Shown: positions 21,337 through 29,759 of the stretch, in pieces
How the letters are laid out: the number at the start of each line of letters is the position of its first letter
Numbering within the stretch: position 1 is the first letter of the stretch
Source: JALONH01 sp046329235
Lineage (GTDB): Bacteria > Bacteroidota > Bacteroidia > Cytophagales > Cytophagaceae
NCBI GenBank assembly: GCA_046329235.1
Contig: JAXLVA010000001.1
Span: 1,054,001-1,118,000, forward strand
Length of the DNA stretch: 64,000 nucleotides
Reading direction: 5' to 3'
Made by a program: the position numbers and the translations under genes
Notes under the pieces: model-generated
Database searches by the model: none
Seen by the model: only the letters and a program-made list of their open reading frames with translations
Told to the model about the DNA's origin: nothing

Positions 21337-21864
21337 ATGATGAGCCTTAACAATTTATATCACTTAAATAAACCTTTGATAAACTCAATTATTATGGGGT
21401 TATTTTATTTTTTGTTTTGTTGGTATTTTGAATATAGTGATACTTCCAAAGCCTGGTTTATATTTTGGATGTTGTTCTTGCCGGGCGTAACATTTCCGTT
21501 AACTACCAGTTATTATAAAAATGGAAGTAGTTATTATTCACTAAGGAAAAAGTTATCGCATTTGATTGTTTCTGTAGTTATTTATCATGTTAGCTCATGG
21601 CTGTTTTATGGAGAATCGTATATTCGATTTAGTTCTTTGTTTGCCGGGTTTATAGGTTCCTTTTTATACCTATTATCAATAAGGTATATGCTTAAAAAGG
21701 ATCTATCTTTACCAATTATTTTATTAGTATCCATACTCAGTGGATTAGCTTTTTTACCATATCAAATGATTGAACGATATAGAATGTTCTTAGGACTTGC
21801 TATTTTCATTTGGACTTTTGTCAATGGATTTGTTTTGAATAGGGAATATAAAAAATCTTTGTAA
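21337..21864 (+). CDS. Hypothetical polytopic membrane protein
   Basis: About 175 residues from the ATG ATG pair at 21337; in-frame non-ATG codons upstream would extend it to 200. I see five or six hydrophobic helices (for example INSIIMGLFYFLFCWYF and LPIILLVSILSGLAFL). There is no recognised family. Its stop codon TAA lies inside the shared repeat module TTTGTAATCCGC, so the last residues are encoded by repeat sequence. Confidence 0.5.
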   Translation: MMSLNNLYHLNKPLINSIIMGLFYFLFCWYFEYSDTSKAWFIFWMLFLPGVTFPLTTSYYKNGSSYYSLRKKLSHLIVSVVIYHVSSWLFYGESYIRFSSLFAGFIGSFLYLLSIRYMLKKDLSLPIILLVSILSGLAFLPYQMIERYRMFLGLAIFIWTFVNGFVLNREYKKSL

Positions 21865-22100
21865 TCCGCAATAAACCCACTCTCATCACTCGCCGTTGTC
21901 TTGTGTTTAGCGGCTCACCGGTGGTAGAGTTGTATTCGCCCTGCGTGAGGGATAGCAGCGGAAATCCTTTTGCGAGGAACGAGTAAAAGATTGCAGCAAT
22001 AGCCCGACCCCGAGCGTACGAATATTCATCCGATGTACACTGCCTAAGCGAGGGGGCACGCCCTAATCCTTTGTCTAAATAATTTCTTATCAGGCTCAAC
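21858..22100 (+). repeat. Extragenic palindromic repeat region
   Basis: TTTGTAATCCGCAATAA (21858-21874) and ACTCGCCGTTGT (21888-21899) match the region at 20239-20269. They are followed by CACCGGTG (21916-21923), a CCCT/AGGG hairpin (21939-21951), CTTTTGCGAGGAACGAGTAAAAG-type pairing near 21967-21991, and GCCCGACCCC. I recognise this style of composite palindrome as common between genes in Bacteroidota; no function is known to me. The remainder to 22257 shows nothing else. Confidence 0.6.
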
Positions 22101-22257
22101 AAGTAGGCAACAAACGGTTTATAACCGATATTATAACACAAAACAACTTGATCTATAAAATAGATATCCAACAACGGTGGGAAAAATTTAACATAAAGAA
22201 AGGTAAGATAAAGATTAACTATTCTTGATAGCAGTAACGCTATCCGTTAAAGAAAAA

Positions 22258-24822
22258 TCACTTCACGTATTCACTTACCTCAACCTCCTCCGGAACTTCA
22301 TGAATGAGTTTCTTTTGTAGCCATTTTTCAATAGGGTCGATACTTAAGGCTAAGAGTATGTTGATGGCTATACGGAAGGCAAAGATGGTTTCTCCTTGTG
22401 CATCGATCCAATCCTGAATAATTTCACTACCAATCTCGAATACGGATAGTATAATTAATACAATCATAAAGGCACTTACTTTACTGATTCTGGAATTACC
22501 CTTACGATTAAAATAGATGGAGATCATCATGATTAGGGCCATCAAAAATATTTCTAATCCATACCACCACAAGGTTCGGTACCAAGGATTTTTTACATCA
22601 ATCACTACCGTACTGATTTGACTCATCTCCCTAAAATTATCGGTAGCCATAATATCCACCGTATATTTCCCATCATGCGCTAACCTAAACCGTATGATAT
22701 TATCTGTACTCCATGGGTGCCATGATTCGTTATGTTCTCTGATGCGGTAAGTGTATTGTATCTTATCCGTTGAATAAAAAAAGTTGGCGGCACAAGTAAG
22801 CTCCACTTGAGTGATATCGCCGTCTTGCACATAGGGGAATACTTTTTCTTCCTTTTGCCAAATTCCCATTGCCCATGTAGTGTCATTGCCACCCGATAAA
22901 AATACTTGTCGGATATTACTTTTTGACAGTGTATCACCGGTTCCTTGGAATTCTCGGTTATAGATCAAAAAGCCCATCGATGTACCAACCACCATTAAGT
23001 TGGAGGATAGCTGTCCAAATCCAAAGGCTTTATTTCCTCTAACCAATGAATTCATATTATCTACATTTATTTTACCGCTGTTGGAAAGTGCATCAATACT
23101 GTACTTAAGTTTTCCATTTTTTAAGATGGCACGTTCAAACCAGAGTATATTATTATGTTGATTGAACATCCAAGAGGAGGAATAATTATCTGTAGTATTC
23201 ACTTTCAATTCAGGTATAATTTCTCCTTTGGTGTTGAATCGGTATAAACCATTGGCTGTACCAAGTAAGATGGAATTATTATATAGAGATATACAGTTAA
23301 ATTTAAGAGGTGTGCCATTAACTTCGGTACGAATTAATAGTCCGGTCAAACTTTTAAGATCTTCACTTAAGGTAGCTGTGATCAATCGATACTGATTATC
23401 AATGATGATTAATTTACCCTCCGGAGTGAAGTTGAAATCTTCGATTTCAATCGGGAATCCGGATATACGATGACGAAAATGAAAGCCGTTTTGATACTCA
23501 ATTAGAGCCAACCCTTCGTTGGTGGATACGATATAAAATGGTTTGTCACCGGGTATTTTAACTATTTTCCTGTTGAGTTTGATGGGTGCTACCACGCGTA
23601 ACGTTTTACCGTCATACTCCATTAATTCATGTAAGCAACCTATCAATAAAGACTTTTCTTTTTTCTCTAAAAAATAGACCGGTTGTCTGATTTGTTGAAA
23701 TAACTGAAATTGATAAAATCCGTTTCCTTTGTTGATGGCTTGATAGAGACCATGCGAGGTACCTGCAAAAAGAGAGGTTTGATAATCCATGGTGCAGAAA
23801 CCTGAACCCTCTAATCCGGACTTAGCATTCAGTAATCTTACAGGAGTATTTATTTCAACATAACTCAATCCATTTTCATGGCAAACCCAAATATTTCCAT
23901 TCGCATCAGGGTAGATGGAGAATACTTTATTATCATTAAGACCACTACTGATTTCCAATTGAAATAGTAGATCCAAATTGTCAGCATTCAATGTATATAA
24001 ACCTTTGGTGGTAGTTCCAACCCAGAGTTGATTTCCGGAATTAGCACGACAGAAAAGATAATCGGAGTCGATGGATTCTGAAGGATATTTTTTTTCAAGT
24101 TTAGTAGTATTGCCTGTCGTCCAATAAAAACCTTCGCCAAAAATATGGTAACGAATTCCACCTTGAGGGTGGCTGGTCATCACTTCGATGGAACGATGAA
24201 GTATATTCGGAGTAGCTAGATAAGTTTGAAATTGAAGTGTTTTTTTATCAAATAGTTTAAATCCATTTTCGTTGCTGTAAAGCATTAGATTACCATCTAT
24301 TTCAAACAGAGTACGTAGGTAAACTTTTTCATCAAGTGCTTTGATAAATCGATGTTGCTCGTCAAATATTAAGATGGTACCACTGGCAAGAACAAATAAT
24401 TTTGAGTCAAAAAACAAGACTTTCCAAATGTGTTTTAAATGGGAGCGATGCTCTGTTGGGCACTTAGCTTCAAGAGATTTGAAATGAAGTTGACCGTATT
24501 CATCCGGAGCTAAATATCCGAGATCATGATCACCACCGGCGTATACAATTCCTTTGGGAGATTTACAAATAGATCGAATAATACCGTGGTAGTTTGTTTC
24601 TATTAATCTCCAGTGAACACCATCGTACTCCAAGATACCTTCACTATTGGCGAAATACATGAGACCTCTATCGGATTGTACCGCATCCCAGTTTTCAATT
24701 CCTGCATGATAGGATTCAACCGAATAATTACGAATGACAGGTAGTCCTTCTTTGGCAAACGAAGAGAAAGAAAGGATACCATATAGAATTAAAAAAGATA
24801 AAAGTTTGTTAATCCCACCCAC
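22258..24822 (-). CDS. Beta-propeller sensor-like membrane protein without a recognisable output domain
   Basis: An 854-residue protein with a signal peptide (to about residue 23). A long series of propeller blades follows (repeated patterns such as GILEYDGVHWRLIET, GTTTKGLYTLNA and YPDANGNIWVCHENGLSYV), then a Y_Y_Y-type immunoglobulin-like domain (about 685-755). This is the periplasmic part of hybrid two-component systems. The C-terminus, however, has only about four transmembrane helices (about 758-835) and a short charged tail. No histidine kinase, LuxR or GGDEF domain follows. It is either a sensor that works through a partner or a derived form. Confidence 0.75.
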   Translation of the reverse strand: MGGINKLLSFLILYGILSFSSFAKEGLPVIRNYSVESYHAGIENWDAVQSDRGLMYFANSEGILEYDGVHWRLIETNYHGIIRSICKSPKGIVYAGGDHDLGYLAPDEYGQLHFKSLEAKCPTEHRSHLKHIWKVLFFDSKLFVLASGTILIFDEQHRFIKALDEKVYLRTLFEIDGNLMLYSNENGFKLFDKKTLQFQTYLATPNILHRSIEVMTSHPQGGIRYHIFGEGFYWTTGNTTKLEKKYPSESIDSDYLFCRANSGNQLWVGTTTKGLYTLNADNLDLLFQLEISSGLNDNKVFSIYPDANGNIWVCHENGLSYVEINTPVRLLNAKSGLEGSGFCTMDYQTSLFAGTSHGLYQAINKGNGFYQFQLFQQIRQPVYFLEKKEKSLLIGCLHELMEYDGKTLRVVAPIKLNRKIVKIPGDKPFYIVSTNEGLALIEYQNGFHFRHRISGFPIEIEDFNFTPEGKLIIIDNQYRLITATLSEDLKSLTGLLIRTEVNGTPLKFNCISLYNNSILLGTANGLYRFNTKGEIIPELKVNTTDNYSSSWMFNQHNNILWFERAILKNGKLKYSIDALSNSGKINVDNMNSLVRGNKAFGFGQLSSNLMVVGTSMGFLIYNREFQGTGDTLSKSNIRQVFLSGGNDTTWAMGIWQKEEKVFPYVQDGDITQVELTCAANFFYSTDKIQYTYRIREHNESWHPWSTDNIIRFRLAHDGKYTVDIMATDNFREMSQISTVVIDVKNPWYRTLWWYGLEIFLMALIMMISIYFNRKGNSRISKVSAFMIVLIILSVFEIGSEIIQDWIDAQGETIFAFRIAINILLALSIDPIEKWLQKKLIHEVPEEVEVSEYVK

Positions 24823-24969
24823 AACCTGATAATAATTAAAGACGGACTAATTTATGGTCTAGTATTTACAAATCCAATTTAAACTAAAATAGTAATCGAT
24901 TGATATGTTTACATTATCGATTTTTTTGTAAAAGTTTTAATGGTAGTTTTTTAGAAAAGATTGATAAAT

Positions 24970-25125
24970 TACATTTGATGTTTATCCTTAGGTCATGGTA
25001 TCTGATTTTCTAATCTTATAATTACAGAACTCTCAATACACCAGTAGAGCAAGTGTAGGAAGCTTTTGCTAATTCCAAAAAATCATACCACCTGTAGGGC
25101 TAATGAATTTATTTTCAAACCCTTG
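24970..25125 (+). pseudogene. Remnant of an SRPBCC/AHSA1 gene
   Basis: Reading from 25023 gives Y-R-T-L-N-T-P-V-E-Q-V-stop-E-A-F-A-N-S-K-K. This matches the start of the intact SRPBCC protein encoded at 26435 (YNSRILNVPVEKVYDAFANH), but with in-frame stops. After a shift, TGTAGGGCTAATGAATTTA corresponds to the WWGPxGF motif. A TACATTTG -7 box remains at 24970-24977. The rest of the gap 24823-25226 contains no other feature. Confidence 0.65.
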
Positions 25126-25226
25126 AATTACTATTGTTTATGGTTATTTTATTCTTTAATTTAGACATACCTATTAGGTGTTTTTTTTGGAATAGATTAC
25201 CTGAACCGTTAACAAGATAAGTGGAT

Positions 25227-26297
25227 ATGAAAATGAAAATCATCTTTTGTTCTTTGTTGTTGATTCTTTTTTCGTGTAAAAAGAAAAAGGAGGAGGATAA
25301 CACGGTACCTGCAGAGACGATGTATTTCCCATCCACCACCACTACCGATTGGGAAACTAAAAGTATGTCGGACTTGGGTTGGAACACCGGAGCTGTGCAG
25401 GATTTAAAGGATTTTTTGGTAGCTAAAAACACCAAATCATTTATGATTTTAGTCAATGGCAGAATCGTGATGGAAGAGTATTTTAACGGACATACCGCTA
25501 CCGATACTTGGCAGTGGAATAGTGCGGGAAAAACATTAGTAGCTACAATGACCGGTATTGCGGAGCAGGAGGGATATATAGACATAGATAACAAAGCATC
25601 GGATTATTTGGGTACCGGCTGGACGAGTGAAACTCAGGCACAAGAAGATTTAATTACCTCTAAAAATCTTTTAACCATGACATCCGGAATCAGTGATGAT
25701 AAAAATTTAGTCATTAAAGCGAATTTAACTTATTTGGCCGATGCCGGAACGCGTTGGTCTTATCATAATGTATTTCAAAAATTGATTGATGTGGTAGCGG
25801 AGTCTACCAATCAAGATTATGACACCTATTTTAATGATAAGTTAAAAAGTAAAATAGGGATGGATGGTTTCTGGAATTATGGACCCATTTTTACTATCTA
25901 CCATAGCAATACCAGAAGTATGGCCCGTTTTGGTATTTTAGCTTTAAACAAAGGTAAATGGGATAATGAACAAATTGTTAATGAAGCCTTTTTTACGGAT
26001 GCCGTTTCCACTTCACAGAATATCAATCCCTCTTATGGTTATTTGTGGTGGTTGAATGGTAAGACCAGTTATATGATACCCGGAGAACAAACAGTTTATA
26101 CCGGAACATTAGTTCCTAATGCACCGGCGGATATGTATGCTGCCATGGGGGCAAATGATCAACGTATCTATGTGATACCAAGTAAAAAGATGGTGGTAGT
26201 ACGTATGGGGGATGCTTCCAATCCCTCCAATCCAAGTTTCGCTGTTTCCGGATTTGATAATGATTTATGGGAAAAAATCAACGACGTGATTCTATAA
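25227..26297 (+). CDS. Lipoprotein serine hydrolase, class C beta-lactamase/penicillin-binding fold
   Basis: A 356-residue exported lipoprotein (lipobox LFSC with Cys at about 18, followed by a Lys/Glu-rich linker). The catalytic SxxK is SAGK in WQWNSAGKTL, and the YxN motif is YHN in RWSYHNVFQKL. These proteins act on D-Ala peptides or esters in the periplasm, and the true substrate is rarely known. I prefer ATG 25227 over the GTG six bases upstream. A resistance role should not be assumed; most such genes in Bacteroidota are esterase-like. Confidence 0.85.
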   Translation: MKMKIIFCSLLLILFSCKKKKEEDNTVPAETMYFPSTTTTDWETKSMSDLGWNTGAVQDLKDFLVAKNTKSFMILVNGRIVMEEYFNGHTATDTWQWNSAGKTLVATMTGIAEQEGYIDIDNKASDYLGTGWTSETQAQEDLITSKNLLTMTSGISDDKNLVIKANLTYLADAGTRWSYHNVFQKLIDVVAESTNQDYDTYFNDKLKSKIGMDGFWNYGPIFTIYHSNTRSMARFGILALNKGKWDNEQIVNEAFFTDAVSTSQNINPSYGYLWWLNGKTSYMIPGEQTVYTGTLVPNAPADMYAAMGANDQRIYVIPSKKMVVVRMGDASNPSNPSFAVSGFDNDLWEKINDVIL

Positions 26298-26434
26298 TGA
26301 TATGATTTCCGTTTACTTTAAAGTTTATAATTTTTCCATCTCAAGTTTTCTCACTTTGGCATTGGTAATATCGAATGCCGGATAAAGCGGATTTGCAATT
26401 CTCAATAACCAACTTAATTCTCTAACTTCAACCC

Positions 26435-26875
26435 ATGCCTCCATCCGATAAAGAAATATACAATTCTAGAATATTGAATGTACCTGTTGAAAAGGTGTAT
26501 GATGCCTTTGCTAATCATGAACAGTTAAAGAACTGGTGGGGACCGGAAGGTTTTACTAATACCATACACGAGTTTGATTTGCGTCCGGGTGGGAAGTGGA
26601 TACTCACCATGCACGGACCTGATAAAGGGAATTATGGAAACTCCTCTGTATTTAAAGTGGTGGAACCATACCATTTAGTTGCGTGGACTAGAAAATCACA
26701 ACCGTTGTTTGATATGGAAATTGGTTTTGAAAAAATCGATGCGTCTCATACTCAAATATCCTTTCGAATGAGTTTTGAAACGGTCGAATTATGCGATAAA
26801 ATTCAATCTTTTGCCGGCCCTAAAAACGAAGAAAATTTTGATAGGCTAGAGGCGGAGTTGAAAAAGATGAGCTAA
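26435..26875 (+). CDS. SRPBCC (AHSA1-like) domain protein
   Basis: A 146-residue single-domain START/Bet v 1-like protein. The typical opening ILNVPVEKVYDAFANHEQLKNWWGP, the LRPGGKWILTMHGPDG-like centre and the FDRLEAEL end match the AHSA1 family, which binds hydrophobic ligands in a helix-grip cavity. The specific ligand is unknown. It is probably co-transcribed with the small lipoprotein gene that follows (15 bases). A broken relative lies about 1.4 kb upstream. Confidence 0.85.
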   Translation: MPPSDKEIYNSRILNVPVEKVYDAFANHEQLKNWWGPEGFTNTIHEFDLRPGGKWILTMHGPDKGNYGNSSVFKVVEPYHLVAWTRKSQPLFDMEIGFEKIDASHTQISFRMSFETVELCDKIQSFAGPKNEENFDRLEAELKKMS

Positions 26876-26890
26876 CCGTTATTTAACTTC

Positions 26891-27289
26891 ATGAAAAATA
26901 TAATATTTATCTTAGTATTAATTCAAACAGTATTTAGTTGTAAGGAAACTAAAATTACTACGGAGGAAGAAATGATAGAAGAAAACGAACAGGCGGTAAT
27001 CATTCACTTTCAATATGGTATTCAAGGATTAGATTCTCTTTCTCAACTTGAAGAAAGATTAGAAACAGTATTGGCGACTGATACAGTGGGAGAATATGAT
27101 GGACATGAAATTGCAACGGATTATGAAGATGGTTATCTATATTTATATGGAGAGAATGCAGACTTATTATTTTCTAAAATAGAATCGACACTAAAAGCTA
27201 CTTCCTTTATGAAAAACGCTGAAGTGTTACTTCGTTATGGTGCTGTGGATGATAAGGAAGCGAAAGAAAAGACTTTTATAATTGAATAA
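26891..27289 (+). CDS. Small lipoprotein of unknown function
   Basis: A 132-residue protein with a short signal and lipobox (VFSC, Cys at 17), then an acidic domain rich in Glu and Asp with alternating strands (YEDGYLYLYGENADLLFSKI). I do not recognise the family. It probably faces the periplasm, anchored to a membrane. It follows the SRPBCC gene closely. Confidence 0.6.
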   Translation: MKNIIFILVLIQTVFSCKETKITTEEEMIEENEQAVIIHFQYGIQGLDSLSQLEERLETVLATDTVGEYDGHEIATDYEDGYLYLYGENADLLFSKIESTLKATSFMKNAEVLLRYGAVDDKEAKEKTFIIE

Positions 27290-27399
27290 CTTATATTTTC
27301 CTTTGAAAACAACCTCTCCGTTGTCATAAAACAACCAAAAGTAGTGTCAATACAACTAAGGGTAGTCGGCTAAATAGTTATCCTACAGTCGGGTACCAG

Positions 27400-27407
27400 T
27401 AGCTTTG
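27400..27407 (+). promoter_or_regulatory. -7 box before the XRE-pentapeptide gene
   Basis: TAGCTTTG matches TAnnTTTG and lies 28 bases before the ATG. No clear -33 TTG is seen. Confidence 0.4.
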
Positions 27408-27435
27408 TGGCATCACAAAAAAATAAAATATTCAG

Positions 27436-28338
27436 ATGCTAAATTCAAATTCCATTGGCAATAAGATTGCTGTAGCTAGAAAGAAAATCAATATGTCTCA
27501 AGCGGAACTGGCTAAACTGGTTTCTATCAGTCCGCAGGCCGTAGGTAAGTGGGAGCGTGGGGAATCCATGCCGGATATTACCACTCTTAATCGTTTGGCA
27601 GATATTTTTGGCGTAGATCTTAACTACTTCTCTGACACGACACTTAATGAGGCTAGAGAGGAGATGGTAAGTCATAAAAAAGAACCGCTTACCATGGATG
27701 TTCCTGTGAAATCTAATAAAAAGTTCGATTGGAACTGGGACATGTCGCAAGGAAACTGGAGTGATGCCGATTTCTCAGGTCTGAGAAATCTAAAAGAAAA
27801 ATTCACTTCTTCCAATATCAAGAACTGCCAATTCAAGAACTCGGATTTATCCGGACTCTTAATTGCCAAAAATAATATAGAACGTTGTGATTTTTCCGGT
27901 TCCGACTTTCGGGATAGTAAAATTCAATTCTCCAACCTGTTAAGCAATCAGTTTCAACAGTGCTCCTTTATCGATGCATTCTTCACTAAATGCAATATAG
28001 AGAAATGTACTTTTGATGCTGCGGATTTCTCCGGTTTGGAATTTATGGAATCTAATCTGGAATCTATTACCTTGGATCAAGCCGTATGGAAGTTTACTAA
28101 ATTCAACCGAAGTAATATCAGTAAAGTTACTTTTAGCGGTAGGTTCGAGGATTGCCATTTTGAACATTGTACTTTTTATCAAGTGACGTTTGAAAATGCG
28201 ATTCTTACCAATACTTTTTTCAAGTATAATGATCGCTTTAAAAAAGTACAGTTTATCAATTGTCAGGTAGACAGTATTACGTTTGCCTTCTTAAAAAATA
28301 ATCAGGCTGATTTAACGGGCGTTACATTGATCTCATAA
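27436..28338 (+). CDS. XRE-family regulator fused to a pentapeptide-repeat domain
   Basis: A 300-residue protein. Residues 6-65 form a Cro/CI-type helix-turn-helix (QAELAKLVSISPQAVGKWER). After a linker, residues 90-295 are pentapeptide repeats (units such as CDFSG, CTFDA, ADFSG), predicted to fold as a right-handed four-sided beta-helix. Pentapeptide helices can mimic DNA; joining one to a DNA-binding head suggests a regulator with protein- or DNA-mimic properties. It is likely transcribed with the VOC gene eight bases downstream. Confidence 0.85.
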   Translation: MLNSNSIGNKIAVARKKINMSQAELAKLVSISPQAVGKWERGESMPDITTLNRLADIFGVDLNYFSDTTLNEAREEMVSHKKEPLTMDVPVKSNKKFDWNWDMSQGNWSDADFSGLRNLKEKFTSSNIKNCQFKNSDLSGLLIAKNNIERCDFSGSDFRDSKIQFSNLLSNQFQQCSFIDAFFTKCNIEKCTFDAADFSGLEFMESNLESITLDQAVWKFTKFNRSNISKVTFSGRFEDCHFEHCTFYQVTFENAILTNTFFKYNDRFKKVQFINCQVDSITFAFLKNNQADLTGVTLIS

Positions 28339-28346
28339 ACAGAAGT

Positions 28347-28718
28347 ATGAAACATAAAATCCTTGGTCTAAGAACCGCCATCTACAGAGTAGCAGATATT
28401 ACTGCTGCTAAGAAATGGTATACACAAGCTTTTGAAACAGAGCCTTACTTTGATGAACCGTTTTATGTAGGCTTTAATATAGCCGGATATGAATTAGGTT
28501 TACAACCGGAAGTCCATCCGACTACAGATAAACCCGATAGTGTAGAGACGTATTGGGGCGTGGAAGATATAAACTCTGAATATCAACGATTCATCTCTTT
28601 AGGAGCTACAGAATACGATACTCCTCGTGAGGTGGGAGGTGGTATTGTGGTAGCTAAAGTCAAAGATCCCTGGGGGAATGTGATAGGCTTGATTTATAAC
28701 CCTCATTTTTCTGTTTAA
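28347..28718 (+). CDS. VOC (glyoxalase/bleomycin-resistance fold) protein
   Basis: A 123-residue protein of the vicinal-oxygen-chelate superfamily. It opens with LRTAIYRVADITAAKKWYTQAF and closes with VKDPWGNVIGLIYNPHF, the two beta-alpha-beta-beta-beta modules of the fold. Members include dioxygenases, isomerases and drug-binding proteins. The metal-binding residues are not complete enough to choose among them. Confidence 0.8.
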   Translation: MKHKILGLRTAIYRVADITAAKKWYTQAFETEPYFDEPFYVGFNIAGYELGLQPEVHPTTDKPDSVETYWGVEDINSEYQRFISLGATEYDTPREVGGGIVVAKVKDPWGNVIGLIYNPHFSV

Positions 28719-28749
28719 AACTTGGCAACGTTTCGTTATAACTCTTCCA

Positions 28750-29256
28750 ATGAAAGAAATCATAGCACTATCCACCAAAACAACAACCATTGACCGTAAC
28801 GAGTTTTTGAAAGTCAAAGGGAGTATTGATACCAATGTGTATTACATTGAAAATGGTAGTTTGATAGCTTATGTGATGGATGAGTTTGAAGAGCAAATCA
28901 TCCGCTTTGGGTATCAAGGGAACTTAATCGTTTCCTTAGATTCTTTTTTAACCGGTAAGCCTTCCGACTTATATATTCAGGCGATAAAGAAATCGGTTAT
29001 TCATGTGATTCCTAAATCGCAGTTCAATACATTTTTAGAATCCGAAACTAATCGAGCGTGGTGGACAAAACTGCTGGAAACATTGGTAGTACAGCAAATG
29101 GAAAGAGAAGTAGATATTTTGACCAGTTCACCTAAAGAAAGATATGAAAGGGTATTGAAGCGTAGTCCGCAGTTGTTTCAAGAAATCCCCAATAAGTACA
29201 TCGCTAATTATTTACGCATGAGTCCGGAAACTTTATCCCGACTCAAAAAGTCTTGA
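28750..29256 (+). CDS. Crp/Fnr-family transcriptional regulator
   Basis: A 168-residue protein with a cyclic-nucleotide-binding-like beta-roll (about 10-95, NVYYIENGSLIAYVMD) and a short C-terminal DNA-binding part ending IANYLRMSPETLSRLKKS. It belongs to the Bacteroidota group of Crp-like proteins in which the recognition helix is at the very C-terminus. It lacks the Cys cluster of true FNR. A perfect FNR/CRP-type palindrome overlaps its stop codon and precedes the next operon, a likely target. Confidence 0.82.
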   Translation: MKEIIALSTKTTTIDRNEFLKVKGSIDTNVYYIENGSLIAYVMDEFEEQIIRFGYQGNLIVSLDSFLTGKPSDLYIQAIKKSVIHVIPKSQFNTFLESETNRAWWTKLLETLVVQQMEREVDILTSSPKERYERVLKRSPQLFQEIPNKYIANYLRMSPETLSRLKKS

Positions 29257-29268
29257 TTTGAATCAAGA
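29251..29268 (+). promoter_or_regulatory. FNR/CRP-type operator palindrome
   Basis: TCTTGATTTGAATCAAGA has 8-base arms around a TG centre and contains the classic TTGAT-N4-ATCAA. It overlaps the 3' end of the Crp/Fnr-like gene. A CAATTTTG sequence near 29292 could be the -7 box of the DUF4345 gene, putting the site about 45 bases upstream of transcription. Confidence 0.6.
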
Positions 29269-29321
29269 TTTAATTCGAAGAAGTAAACCAATTTTGCATC
29301 ATCACTTAAACAAACAAGAAG

Positions 29322-29759
29322 ATGAATGCTCAACGAAATATCAAAATAGGCAGCAAAATCTACATCGGATTTTCCGCTTTCAGTTTGGGATACGTAGCTA
29401 TACTATCCTTGATTAGTCCGCAGTCGACCATGAATTTAGTAGCCACCCCTTTACCTAATACAGATGCCATCAGTTCCATCCGAGGAATATACGGTGGTGT
29501 AGGCTTGGTGATTACGATTCAACTTATCTATCTCTTGTTGACAGATTACACCAAAGGTTTACTATTTTTATCACTGTTCTGGGCATCCTATGCAGTGTCA
29601 AGATTGATTACCATGTATTCCGAAGGACCGTTAGGAGAGTTTGGTACCTTTTGGATGGTGAACGAAACCGTATTCAGTATGATAGGTATAGGATTGTTAT
29701 TATTAACTAAAAAAATCAATCGAGATGAATTCCGAGTTGCTGCTACAACATCTAATTGA
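29322..29759 (+). CDS. DUF4345-type four-helix membrane protein
   Basis: A 145-residue inner-membrane protein with four helices (about 13-32, 48-68, 74-95 and 112-135) and the motif SIRGIYGGVGL, which I associate with DUF4345. Its function is unknown. Its last 35 bases overlap the DinB-like gene in another frame, so the two are translationally coupled. It is probably controlled by the upstream Crp/Fnr-type site. Confidence 0.72.
   Translation: MNAQRNIKIGSKIYIGFSAFSLGYVAILSLISPQSTMNLVATPLPNTDAISSIRGIYGGVGLVITIQLIYLLLTDYTKGLLFLSLFWASYAVSRLITMYSEGPLGEFGTFWMVNETVFSMIGIGLLLLTKKINRDEFRVAATTSN

Noticed and set aside
21821..22174. Open frame of 117 codons on the minus strand
   Set aside because: It reads through the extragenic palindromic repeat region and has no domain or signal. 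Such frames arise from the repeat itself.
25115..25594. Minus-strand frame of 159 codons
   Set aside because: It is antisense to the serine hydrolase gene, which has a signal peptide and catalytic motifs.
25227..26297. Antibiotic-resistance beta-lactamase
   Set aside because: SxxK and YxN place it in the wide class C-like serine hydrolase group. Nothing specific indicates beta-lactam hydrolysis.
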